Shown piece by piece: positions 1 through 5,902 of a stretch of 8,116 nt of DNA (position 1 is the first letter of the stretch; the number at the start of each line of letters is the position of its first letter). The DNA is taken from the NCBI GenBank assembly GCA_007121565.1, contig SKKI01000321.1, positions 1-8,116 of the forward strand. Reading direction: 5' to 3'. This stretch comes from Phycisphaerae bacterium (lineage in GTDB: Bacteria; Planctomycetota; Phycisphaerae; Sedimentisphaerales; Anaerohalosphaeraceae). The notes below the pieces were generated by a model. That model made no database searches and was not told the origin of the DNA. It saw only the letters and a program-made list of their open reading frames with translations. The position numbers and the translations under genes are program-made.

Positions 1-140
1 CCGGAGGAACCATCACCGATCTGGACGGCAGCCCCCTGCCGCCGATCAACCTGGCCGACTACGACGGCCAAACATACCCCTTCCTGGCCGCGAACAAAAA
101 AGCATACGACGAATTACGCGACATATTCAAAAAAATATAA
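1..140 (+). CDS. Inositol monophosphatase family protein, C-terminal end (partial)
   Basis: This is the last 45 codons of a gene that begins left of the window; the reading frame starts at base 3 and ends at a TAA at 138-140. The visible protein opens with GGTITDLDGSPL and ends near YPFLAANKKAYDELRDIF. The pattern GG-x-(V/I)-TD-x-DG-x-PL followed by an 'LAAN' strand and a short helix is the usual C-terminus of the inositol monophosphatase superfamily, which are Mg2+-dependent, Li+-sensitive phosphatases of the cytoplasm. Members hydrolyse inositol phosphates, 3'-phosphoadenosine 5'-phosphate, fructose 1,6-bisphosphate or histidinol phosphate. The metal-binding motifs that would separate these are outside the window, so the substrate cannot be told. 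Family assignment is fairly confident; the exact enzyme is not. Confidence 0.7.
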   Translation, partial: GGTITDLDGSPLPPINLADYDGQTYPFLAANKKAYDELRDIFKKI

Positions 141-195
141 AATTTCACGTTCATTAATTGCCATGAGAGCTTTTCAATGATTGAGGTTCATCGAA

Positions 196-220
196 AGCCG
201 CTGCCGGCTGGCTGATTTTT
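196..220 (+). terminator. Weak candidate terminator after the phosphatase gene
   Basis: A short hairpin (AGCCG 196-200, loop CTGC, CGGCT 205-209) is followed after six bases by a run of five T at 216-220. It lies 55 bases beyond the phosphatase stop codon and upstream of the small membrane gene, so its position suits a terminator. The stem is only 5 bp and the T-run is not adjacent to it, so this is a weak call. The rest of 141-241 shows no gene or other feature that I can see. Confidence 0.3.
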
Positions 221-241
221 CTGTTTAACGGATATTTTTTG

Positions 242-250
242 TGGTATAGT
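242..250 (+). promoter_or_regulatory. Extended -10 promoter placing transcription start at the ATG
   Basis: TGGTATAGT at 242-250 matches an extended -10 element (TG-n-TATAGT, five of six to TATAAT). There is no good -35 box; the best is TTTAAC at 224-229 with a short 15-bp spacer, and the extended -10 could compensate. A start 7-8 bases downstream of the -10 would fall at about 257-258, which is the first base of the small membrane gene's ATG. This would give a leaderless message. The call is inferred from motif match only. Confidence 0.45.
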
Positions 251-257
251 CGCATTC

Positions 258-494
258 ATGCCGATTCAAGGTTTGATGATCATTATGGCAGGCGTATTGT
301 TTGTTGCATCCGCCGCGGCGTTTATGTATGCCAAGCTGCGGCTGCGGCCTGGCCAGGGGTCTGATCTGGATGAGTATTATTATGAATTTGAGGATCATCA
401 TCCCGGCCTGGCCCGCTATAATGCCTGGTGCCGCGCCGCCTGGACGGGCATCATCACCGCGATGCTGCTGATGTTCCTGGCGCTGGTTCTTTAA
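258..494 (+). CDS. Small two-helix membrane protein of unknown function
   Basis: I do not recognise this 78-residue protein. It has a hydrophobic segment at about residues 6-25, a basic stretch (KLRLR, 26-30), an acidic and tyrosine-rich loop (DEYYYEFEDHH, 38-48), then ARYNAWCRAAW and a second hydrophobic segment at about 62-78 that runs to the C-terminus. It therefore looks like a helical-hairpin inner-membrane protein. The basic residues after helix 1 suggest that the loop is cytoplasmic. No Shine-Dalgarno precedes the ATG at 258, and a -10 element sits just upstream, so leaderless translation is possible. Another start at ATG 276 would remove six residues, but its AAGG at 268-271 is too close to work well. 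The gene stands alone between the phosphatase and the convergent cotransporter gene, 8 bases away. Coding status rests on its well-organised hydropathy and the promoter; it could still be spurious. Confidence 0.6.
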   Translation: MPIQGLMIIMAGVLFVASAAAFMYAKLRLRPGQGSDLDEYYYEFEDHHPGLARYNAWCRAAWTGIITAMLLMFLALVL

Positions 495-502
495 CCGCCC
501 CC

Positions 503-2194
503 CTACTTCTCTCCGGCTAGCACTTCGGCGATGTTGAAGGCGTGGTCTTTGATGCGCCGATAGCTGTTGAGCATATCGGTATAAATCAGGCTCTTAAGCG
601 GCGTGGCCTTTCCATCACTGACGCGCAGCAGGTGTTTGCTGCGGCAGTCCTTCATAAATGCGGTAATCTCGTTGCCGCTGGACATCGCCTCGCGAAAAAA
701 CAACCCGTTTTCCTCGGTTTCGACGGCTTTGGTGATAGTTCTCACATAGCGATCGACCCTGTCATGCAGCCCCAGAATCTCTTCAAGCGCCTCCGGGCTG
801 AGGACCTGTTCGGTGTCGCGCATCTTCAGGCGCAGCTTAAGGATCGTGATGATATAATCGCTGATGGATTCGAATTCATCGGCGATACGAAGCTGGTCGC
901 GCGCCGTTCTGTTTGTATCATGGGGGATATTCCCGGCCATAATATGTCCAATGAACTCCACGATCTCTTTTTGGACAATATCCAGCTCGTTTTCCGCCCG
1001 GAAAATCGGATCGACCTTGTTTGATTCGAGATTGGCATCCGCAAAAACCTCACGCAGGTCTTTAAGCATCGGCAAGATCCGGTGACCCATATTAATGACT
1101 TCTTTACCGGATTGTTCCAGCGCGATGTTCGGCGTATCAAACAACCGCACATCCAGATAGGTCAGCCGCGGGGCCGCCGGTTCCTTGCGCTCCCGCACCG
1201 CCCAGTTCAAAAAGCGGGCGACATGCCCGATCAAGGGCAGAAACATCAGAGTATTAGTTACATTAAAGATGGTATGGGTGATCGCTATGGCCGCCATGAC
1301 ATAAGGAAAGGTGGTGACCCCCGTCTCCGAGACAAGAACGGCATCCGGTGCATTGCCGTCGTGAAATATCCCGATAATCCAGACTATGAAACGTAAATAA
1401 TGAGGGAAAATAGCGGTAATCCACAGAACACCGAAGACATTAAACAAGGTATGCGCATAGGCGGCGCGACGGGCATTTGTCGAGGTTCCCAGGGATGCCA
1501 GAAAGGCCGTGATGGTGGTGCCGATGTTTTCGCCCAGCACCAGCGCCGCAGCGGTCGGAAAGCTGATCGCCCCGCTAAAGGCCAGCGTCATCGTGATCGC
1601 CAGTGTCGCCGAGGAGGATTGAACCAGGGCGGTCAGCAGTGCCCCGATCAGACAGACCCTCAAAACGCCGAGATACGTCGTTGGCTCAAACCGCTGAAAC
1701 AACTCGACAAAGCCCGGCATGTCCTTAAACGGGGCAAATCCTGTCTTCATCAGCAGCAGGCCGAAAAACACCATCCCCAACCCCAGGAAAAACATCGCCG
1801 TATACCGGACGCGGTCGCGTTTGATAAACAGATACACCAGCGCCGAAGCCCCCATGATCGGCAGACCGAACTGGTCCACGCTCAGCGCAACGACCCAGCC
1901 GGTGATCGTCGTGCCGATATTGGCCCCGGCGATCACCCCGATCGCCTGCAGCAGCGTCATAATGCCGGCATTAACCATCCCAACGACCATCACCGTGGTA
2001 ATCGTGCTGGACTGAATCAGTGTGGTCACCGCCGTGCCCACCCCGCAGGCCATCAGGCGGTTATTGGTCACCGCGCCGATCATCCGCCGCAGCCGCTGAC
2101 CGGCGACGGCCTGCATCCCCTCGGACATATTTTTCATCCCCAGCAGAAACAGCCCAAATCCGCCGAGGATTTCAAAAGCCATCTGAAAATTCAT
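503..2194 (-). CDS. Na+/phosphate cotransporter family protein with PhoU-like domain
   Basis: This 563-residue inner-membrane protein belongs to the NptA/YjbB branch of the Na/Pi cotransporter family (the SLC34-like fold). Two inverted hydrophobic repeats each carry the family signature: LIQSST (QSS at 61-63) followed by GANIGTT (90-96), and LVQSSS (QSS at 192-194) followed by GENIGTT (221-227). The QSS motifs line the substrate path in this family. Membrane helices continue to about residue 330. From about 350 to the end the protein is soluble and helical, with the character of a PhoU-like domain, as in E. coli YjbB, which is of similar length and has been linked to phosphate export. Direction of transport cannot be read from sequence. 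The start is taken as ATG 2192-2194, because AGGTG just before it is a well-aligned Shine-Dalgarno; an in-frame GTG at 2198-2200 lies inside that element and would add two residues. A good promoter lies about 70 bases upstream, so it is probably transcribed alone. Confidence 0.93.
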   Translation of the reverse strand: MNFQMAFEILGGFGLFLLGMKNMSEGMQAVAGQRLRRMIGAVTNNRLMACGVGTAVTTLIQSSTITTVMVVGMVNAGIMTLLQAIGVIAGANIGTTITGWVVALSVDQFGLPIMGASALVYLFIKRDRVRYTAMFFLGLGMVFFGLLLMKTGFAPFKDMPGFVELFQRFEPTTYLGVLRVCLIGALLTALVQSSSATLAITMTLAFSGAISFPTAAALVLGENIGTTITAFLASLGTSTNARRAAYAHTLFNVFGVLWITAIFPHYLRFIVWIIGIFHDGNAPDAVLVSETGVTTFPYVMAAIAITHTIFNVTNTLMFLPLIGHVARFLNWAVRERKEPAAPRLTYLDVRLFDTPNIALEQSGKEVINMGHRILPMLKDLREVFADANLESNKVDPIFRAENELDIVQKEIVEFIGHIMAGNIPHDTNRTARDQLRIADEFESISDYIITILKLRLKMRDTEQVLSPEALEEILGLHDRVDRYVRTITKAVETEENGLFFREAMSSGNEITAFMKDCRSKHLLRVSDGKATPLKSLIYTDMLNSYRRIKDHAFNIAEVLAGEK

Positions 2195-2196
2195 TG

Positions 2197-2202
2197 CCAC
2201 CT
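2197..2202 (-). promoter_or_regulatory. Shine-Dalgarno deciding the cotransporter start
   Basis: AGGTGG on the minus strand (positions 2202-2197) matches the AGGTG part of the full anti-SD complement. Aligned that way, it sits about 5 nt from ATG 2192-2194. It overlaps the alternative GTG start (2198-2200), which argues for the ATG. Confidence 0.5.
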
Positions 2203-2268
2203 GTTTTTATGAGCGAAGGATTAGGTTCTGATTAAAACAAGACTTAACTTGACGATTATGGCGGCCTT

Positions 2269-2297
2269 TTTATACCGGCGCACCCGGCATAAGTCAA
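2269..2297 (-). promoter_or_regulatory. Sigma70-type promoter of the Na+/phosphate cotransporter gene
   Basis: On the minus strand TTGACT (2297-2292) and TATAAA (2274-2269) are separated by exactly 17 bp, each five of six to the consensus boxes. The predicted transcription start is near 2262, giving a leader of about 67 nt before the ATG at 2194. No phosphate-box repeat is obvious beside it. This is the best promoter in the window. Confidence 0.68.
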
Positions 2298-2322
2298 GCA
2301 CTAATCAGCCGGCAAATCCGAG

Positions 2323-2352
2323 AAAAATGGAACGGAGCATAAACATATTCCG
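2323..2352 (-). terminator. Weak candidate terminator downstream of rtcB
   Basis: An imperfect hairpin, CGGA(GC)ATA with TATTCCG (2333-2341 and 2346-2352, loop AACA, 2-nt bulge), lies 24 bases past the rtcB stop on the minus strand. Five bases after the stem comes a run of T on the minus strand (2327-2323). It would separate rtcB transcription from the cotransporter promoter. The bulge and the gap before the T-run make it weak. Confidence 0.35.
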
Positions 2353-2376
2353 CCAAAGCCAATCTGAATTAATCGC

Positions 2377-3807
2377 TTAGCCCTTAACACAGACCAGTGG
2401 CAGGAGTTTGGCCGTTTTGCGTGCCAGTCCGGCGTGGTCGGTCGCCTCGATGACCTCGCCGACGTCCTTGTACGCCTGGGGCGCCTCTTCAGCGATGCCG
2501 CGCATCGAGCGGCTGCGGATCAGGATGCCCTGCGAGGCCAGACGGCCGAGAATGTCTTTGCCGCGGTGCTGTCGTGTGGAGGCCCTGCGTCCCATCGCCC
2601 GCCCGGCCCCGTGACAGGCCGAACCGAATGCCAGACGTTCGCTCCGCTCAGTGCCGGCCATAATATACGATGCGGTGCCCATGGTCCCGCCGATCAGAAC
2701 CGGCTGGCCGACGTTGCGGTATTCGCTCGGCAGCTCCGCGCGTCCCGGCCCCCAGGCCCGCGTAGCGCCCTTGCGATGCACAAACAGCCGCCGGCGCGTG
2801 CCAGCGATCACATGCTCCTCTTCGTGGCAGGTGTTATGCGACAGGTCATACAGCAATCGAATCGTCGCGCGCGGGGCAATATCGGCAAACGTTTCACGTA
2901 CCAGGTGCGTCAGAATCTGGCGATTAGCCAGGGCACAGTTAATCCCCGCCCGCATCGCGGCCAGATAGCTTTTGCCGACCGACGAATCCAGCGGCGCGCA
3001 CGCCAATTCCCGTTCGCGCAAGTCCAGCCCGTATTGTTTGGCTGAAGCGGTCATGCGTTTGAGAAAATCCGTTCCGATCTGGTGTCCCAGCCCGCGCGAG
3101 CCGCAATGAATGCTGACCAGAACATCGCCGATGTCCAGTCCGAAGGCCGCGGCGGTTTCGGCATCGAAAATCTCGGCCACCTGCTGAATTTCCAGGTAGT
3201 GATTGCCCGACCCGAGCGTGCCCATCTGGTCAAGCTGACGGCGTTTGGCCTGGTCGGAAACCTCCGCAGGGTCGGCGCCAAGCACACAGCCGTTCGATTC
3301 GATAAAACGCAGATCGTCGGGCTGCCCGTAGCCGTTTTGCACCGCCCAGCGGGCGCCGCCTGTCAGCACGTCCTCCAGCCGATCGACCGACAGCTTAATC
3401 TTGCCGGTGCTGCCGACGCCGGCGGGTATCGTGCGAAACAGCGCCTCGGCCAGCCTTTCGCGCAGCGCCGGCATCTGGTCGGCCTTGAGCCCTGTATGCA
3501 GCGTCCGAACCCCGCAAGCAATGTCAAAACCCACACCCCCGGCACTGACAACGCCGCCCTGGTTCGGGTCAAAGGCCGCCACCCCGCCGATGCAAAAGCC
3601 GTACCCCCAATGCGCATCGGGCATGGCAAATGACCCACTTACAATCCCCGGCAGGGATGCCACATTGCGGACCTGCCGGATGACCATCTCATCCATCGCC
3701 TCGATCAGCGCCTCGGAGGCGAAGATTGTGCCCGGCACCCGCATCGTGCCGGTCCGTTCGATCTCCCAACGGTTCTGATCCCGCTGTTTGAGCTGTTTTC
3801 GGTCCAT
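2377..3807 (-). CDS. rtcB: RNA-splicing ligase RtcB (tRNA/RNA repair ligase)
   Basis: RtcB joins a 2',3'-cyclic phosphate (via 3'-phosphate) RNA end to a 5'-OH end, using GTP and Mn2+ through a covalent GMP-histidine intermediate. The 476-residue protein carries all signature blocks: MPDAHWGYGF (62-71), GGVGFDIACGVR (90-101), GTLGSGNH (196-203), SIHCGSRGLGHQ (232-243), LYDLSHN (319-325) and SACHGAGR (396-403). Expected metal ligands are D95, C98, H203, H234 and H324; H399 is the GMP-accepting histidine. These numbers nearly coincide with the Pyrococcus horikoshii enzyme (D95, C98, H203, H234, H329, H404), so this is the long form of about 480 residues rather than the E. coli type of about 408. 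Two motif positions differ from what I recall as common: C72 where proline is usual (GF-P-IGG) and A97 where asparagine is usual (DI-N-CG). The ATG at 3805-3807 is fixed by a perfect Shine-Dalgarno; an in-frame TTG at 3840 would add 11 residues. No rtcA, archease or rtcR is nearby. Confidence 0.96.
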   Translation of the reverse strand: MDRKQLKQRDQNRWEIERTGTMRVPGTIFASEALIEAMDEMVIRQVRNVASLPGIVSGSFAMPDAHWGYGFCIGGVAAFDPNQGGVVSAGGVGFDIACGVRTLHTGLKADQMPALRERLAEALFRTIPAGVGSTGKIKLSVDRLEDVLTGGARWAVQNGYGQPDDLRFIESNGCVLGADPAEVSDQAKRRQLDQMGTLGSGNHYLEIQQVAEIFDAETAAAFGLDIGDVLVSIHCGSRGLGHQIGTDFLKRMTASAKQYGLDLRERELACAPLDSSVGKSYLAAMRAGINCALANRQILTHLVRETFADIAPRATIRLLYDLSHNTCHEEEHVIAGTRRRLFVHRKGATRAWGPGRAELPSEYRNVGQPVLIGGTMGTASYIMAGTERSERLAFGSACHGAGRAMGRRASTRQHRGKDILGRLASQGILIRSRSMRGIAEEAPQAYKDVGEVIEATDHAGLARKTAKLLPLVCVKG

Positions 3808-3814
3808 TTTTGCG

Positions 3815-3821
3815 CCCTCCT
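3815..3821 (-). promoter_or_regulatory. Strong Shine-Dalgarno of rtcB
   Basis: AGGAGGG on the minus strand (3821-3815) lies 7 nt before ATG 3805-3807. It rules out the longer TTG-started reading frame beginning at 3840. Confidence 0.85.
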
Positions 3822-3839
3822 GAAAATGATTATCGAACA

Positions 3840-3865
3840 ATTAAACGATAGCTCACCAGTGTCAA
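3840..3865 (-). promoter_or_regulatory. Possible but poorly spaced rtcB promoter
   Basis: The minus strand holds a perfect TTGACA (3865-3860) and a TTTAAT (3845-3840), but the spacer is only 14 bp, shorter than sigma70 normally accepts. GATAAT (3834-3829) is a better -10 but is 25 bp from the TTGACA. The spacer is AT-rich, so a promoter is likely somewhere here, but I cannot fix its boxes. No RtcR/sigma54-type GG-N10-GC element is evident. Confidence 0.25.
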
Positions 3866-3901
3866 ATTGAAGTACTAAATTCGAAACAAATTCAAATACC
3901 A

Positions 3902-5092
3902 TTAGTATGGACATTTCACGACATTACGATACACCTCTTCGATCGTATCAACCATAGTCTCTGGTGCAAACTTTTCTTTGACCGATTCCCGTGCATTTTT
4001 GCCCAGATGACGCCGCAGCGGCGGGTTGTTCAGCAATTTTTCGCAGGCCGCGATCAACTGGCCGACATTGTCCGGCTCGGTCAAAAAGCCGGTCTTGGAA
4101 GTGACCACCTCTTTGGCCCCGTCAATATCAAAGCTGATCACCGGTTTGCCGCACAGCATCGCCTGAGGCAGCACCCGCGCCAGCCCCTCGCGCAGCGAAC
4201 AATGCACCAGTATATCCGAAGCGTGCAGGATCAGGGGAATCTGCTCCGGCGGCACCAGGCCGGTAAACCGAAAACAGTCATTCAGCCCTTCATTGTGAAT
4301 GCTTGCTTTGATCGCATCGGCCAGGTCCCCGTCGCCGACCAGCAGCCAATAACAGTTCTCATACGACCGGCGCAGCGTCTTGGCCGTTTCAATGATATAC
4401 TCATGCCCTTTCAGTTCGGCCAGCCGCGCGATACAGGTAAACACAATCGCGTTGCGCGGGATTTTATTCTGATCGCGAAACATCCCGATCCGTGTATTGG
4501 ACGGCGGGCTCAAAAACGCATCCTCTTCAATCGCCGAATACGCGGTCGTCCAGGGCTTGCTGCGACCGATACCGGCGGCTTTGGCCTTGTCGGTCATCGC
4601 CTCGGCGACGGTAATAAACGCATCGGTGCGCTTGCCCGCGGCCCGTTCGATGGCGATGTACAGCGCGTTGAGCAAGCGGCTCTGATAGGGATGAAACGCC
4701 AGCCCGTGAACGGTGTGCACCACCAGCGGCAGCGGACGGGGCTTGCCGGACAGCTTGCCCTTCAGCGACCACCCCGCAAAGCGCCCGAGGATGCCCGCTT
4801 TGGCCGAATGGGTATGGATAACATCGGGCTTGAGCCGGCTAAGCAGTTTCTTCAACTCATAATAACTCGCCCTGTCCTTCCAGAAGCTGATCTCCCGAAC
4901 CATTTTTTTCAGCACGACAACCTCATAACCGGCGTTGCGGGTTTGTTCAAACAGCGCCCCTTCCGGCCCAAACGCCGGGCCGGTAATCAGCGTAACCTTA
5001 TGGCCGCGCTGCGCCAGCAGTTTGCAGGTAATCAGCGTATTTTCCTGCGCCCCGCCAAGGATCAACCGTGTTATAACATGAACAATATGCAT
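3902..5092 (-). CDS. GT4-family glycosyltransferase (GT-B fold)
   Basis: This 396-residue cytoplasmic or membrane-associated enzyme transfers a sugar from a nucleotide-sugar donor to an unknown acceptor, probably in polysaccharide or glycolipid synthesis. The N-terminal Rossmann half begins MHIVHVITRLILGGAQENT (glycine-rich acceptor-side loop at 12-14) and includes HTHSAKAGILGR (93-104). The C-terminal donor half starts near 215 with IARLAELKGH (conserved K228) and has LLVGDGD (250-256) and REGLARVLPQAM (301-312). The GT4 'E-x7-E' motif is present as E302 but with Q310 instead of the second glutamate; this LPQAM form recurs in a subgroup of the family as I recall it. I chose ATG 5090-5092 because the protein then starts exactly where the family does. 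The in-frame ATG at 5143 would add 17 residues encoded by an AT-rich tandem repeat and lies in a hairpin. Neither start has a Shine-Dalgarno. No other polysaccharide gene is nearby, so the product is unknown. Confidence 0.9.
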   Translation of the reverse strand: MHIVHVITRLILGGAQENTLITCKLLAQRGHKVTLITGPAFGPEGALFEQTRNAGYEVVVLKKMVREISFWKDRASYYELKKLLSRLKPDVIHTHSAKAGILGRFAGWSLKGKLSGKPRPLPLVVHTVHGLAFHPYQSRLLNALYIAIERAAGKRTDAFITVAEAMTDKAKAAGIGRSKPWTTAYSAIEEDAFLSPPSNTRIGMFRDQNKIPRNAIVFTCIARLAELKGHEYIIETAKTLRRSYENCYWLLVGDGDLADAIKASIHNEGLNDCFRFTGLVPPEQIPLILHASDILVHCSLREGLARVLPQAMLCGKPVISFDIDGAKEVVTSKTGFLTEPDNVGQLIAACEKLLNNPPLRRHLGKNARESVKEKFAPETMVDTIEEVYRNVVKCPY

Positions 5093-5095
5093 TCG

Positions 5096-5129
5096 TAATT
5101 TTTGACTTTTGCACTTTAATTTTTGACTT
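5096..5129 (-). repeat. AT-rich heptamer-phased direct repeat before the glycosyltransferase gene
   Basis: TAATTTTTGACTT occurs twice on the plus strand (5096-5108 and 5117-5129), 21 bp apart. The stretch between continues the same 7-base phasing (TTTTGAC, TTTTGCA, CTTTAAT, TTTTGAC). Translated in the glycosyltransferase frame it yields a QKLKCKSQKLR-like string, which has the look of a repeat translation rather than a protein N-terminus. Confidence 0.6.
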
Positions 5130-5135
5130 CCCAAG

Positions 5136-5150
5136 CTGACCATCGGTCAG
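5136..5150. repeat. Perfect short inverted repeat after truA
   Basis: CTGACC (5136-5141) and GGTCAG (5145-5150) form a 6-bp stem with a 3-nt loop, 6 bases past the truA stop. No T-run follows on the minus strand, so it is not a classical intrinsic terminator. It could stabilise the 3' end of truA mRNA or bind a protein. It contains the unused upstream ATG at 5143. Confidence 0.4.
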
Positions 5151-5156
5151 GTTGAG

Positions 5157-5897
5157 TCAATACTGGATTTCCATCAAACACAACCCGGCTGCCGGTGCGA
5201 TTGGCCCGGCGGCGGCACGGTCTTTGGCCGCCAGAATACTGTCAATCTGTTCCGGCTCCCACCGGCCGCGTCCGACCTCGACGAGCGTTCCGACGATATT
5301 TCTGACCATATTATACAGGAAACCCGTCGCGGATACATCGACAAATATTTCGTCGGTATTGTGGCAGACGCAGCACCGCAAAACCGTCCGCACCGAACTT
5401 TGCCGGCTATCGGCAGCCGAGGCGAACGATTTGAAATCGTGCGTGCCGACCAGTCGCGCCGCGGCCTGACCCATTGCCTCGCTGTCCAGCGGCGCGGGAC
5501 GATGCCAGCAATAGCGTATCTGCATCACCGGGCGAATCGGAGCTGTGCAAATCGTGTAGCGATACCACTTATTCAGGGTGCTGCTGATCGCGTCAAAATC
5601 GCCGGGCGCCTCAACCGCCTCGGCAACGACGATATCCTCCGGCAGCAGATTGTTCAGCGCGCAGGCGATGTTCTCTGTCGGTACGGGCGTATCCACATCA
5701 AAATGCGCCGCCTGCCCCAGCGCATGGACGCCCGCATCGGTACGCGACGAGCCAACCACGCCAACCGCCGAGCCGCACAGCTTTTCAATCGCCGCCTCAA
5801 GCGTCCCCTGGATCGTCGGCGTACGGGGCTGTTTTTGCCACCCGTGATAGGCCGTGCCGTCATAGTGCAAAACAAGTTTGATTCTGCGACTGCTCAT
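5157..5897 (-). CDS. truA: tRNA pseudouridine(38-40) synthase TruA
   Basis: TruA isomerises uridine to pseudouridine at positions 38, 39 and 40 in the anticodon stem-loop of tRNAs, in the cytoplasm and as a homodimer. The 246-residue length is normal for the family. It begins with the expected strand and loop, IKLVLHYDGTAYHGWQ (6-21), followed by TIQGTLE (28-34). The catalytic block SSRTDAGVHALGQ (50-62) has the essential aspartate at D54. Later come NKWYRYTI, carrying the K-x-Y-x-Y pattern, and FLYNMVRNIVGTLVEVGRG near the C-terminus, both family hallmarks. The start ATG at 5895-5897 gives the correct N-terminus, but there is no Shine-Dalgarno. An intrinsic terminator of the upstream asd transcript ends only 5 nt before the ATG, so expression may depend on read-through or on a promoter I cannot see. 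The glycosyltransferase gene follows 64 bases downstream. Confidence 0.96.
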   Translation of the reverse strand: MSSRRIKLVLHYDGTAYHGWQKQPRTPTIQGTLEAAIEKLCGSAVGVVGSSRTDAGVHALGQAAHFDVDTPVPTENIACALNNLLPEDIVVAEAVEAPGDFDAISSTLNKWYRYTICTAPIRPVMQIRYCWHRPAPLDSEAMGQAAARLVGTHDFKSFASAADSRQSSVRTVLRCCVCHNTDEIFVDVSATGFLYNMVRNIVGTLVEVGRGRWEPEQIDSILAAKDRAAAGPIAPAAGLCLMEIQY

Positions 5898-5902
5898 AAA
5901 CG

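Noticed and set aside
1400..2212. A 270-codon plus-strand frame opposite the cotransporter gene
   Set aside because: Composition is dominated by H, Q, R, G and D, and it lies wholly over the certain minus-strand gene except for its last bases.
2201..2262. Riboswitch or structured leader before the cotransporter gene
   Set aside because: Only short 4-bp complementarities such as CAAG/CTTG are seen, and no known riboswitch core could be recognised.
3838..3840. TTG start giving a longer RtcB
   Set aside because: A perfect AGGAGGG lies 7 nt before the ATG at 3805-3807, and residue numbering from that ATG matches the Pyrococcus enzyme.
4007..5098. A 363-codon plus-strand frame opposite the glycosyltransferase gene
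   Set aside because: It is rich in R, Q, P, H and G with no recognisable motif, which is typical of antisense shadow translation; the minus-strand gene has all GT4 blocks.
5136..5150. Inverted repeat after truA as an intrinsic terminator
   Set aside because: No T-run follows the stem in the minus direction, so it lacks the required U-tract.
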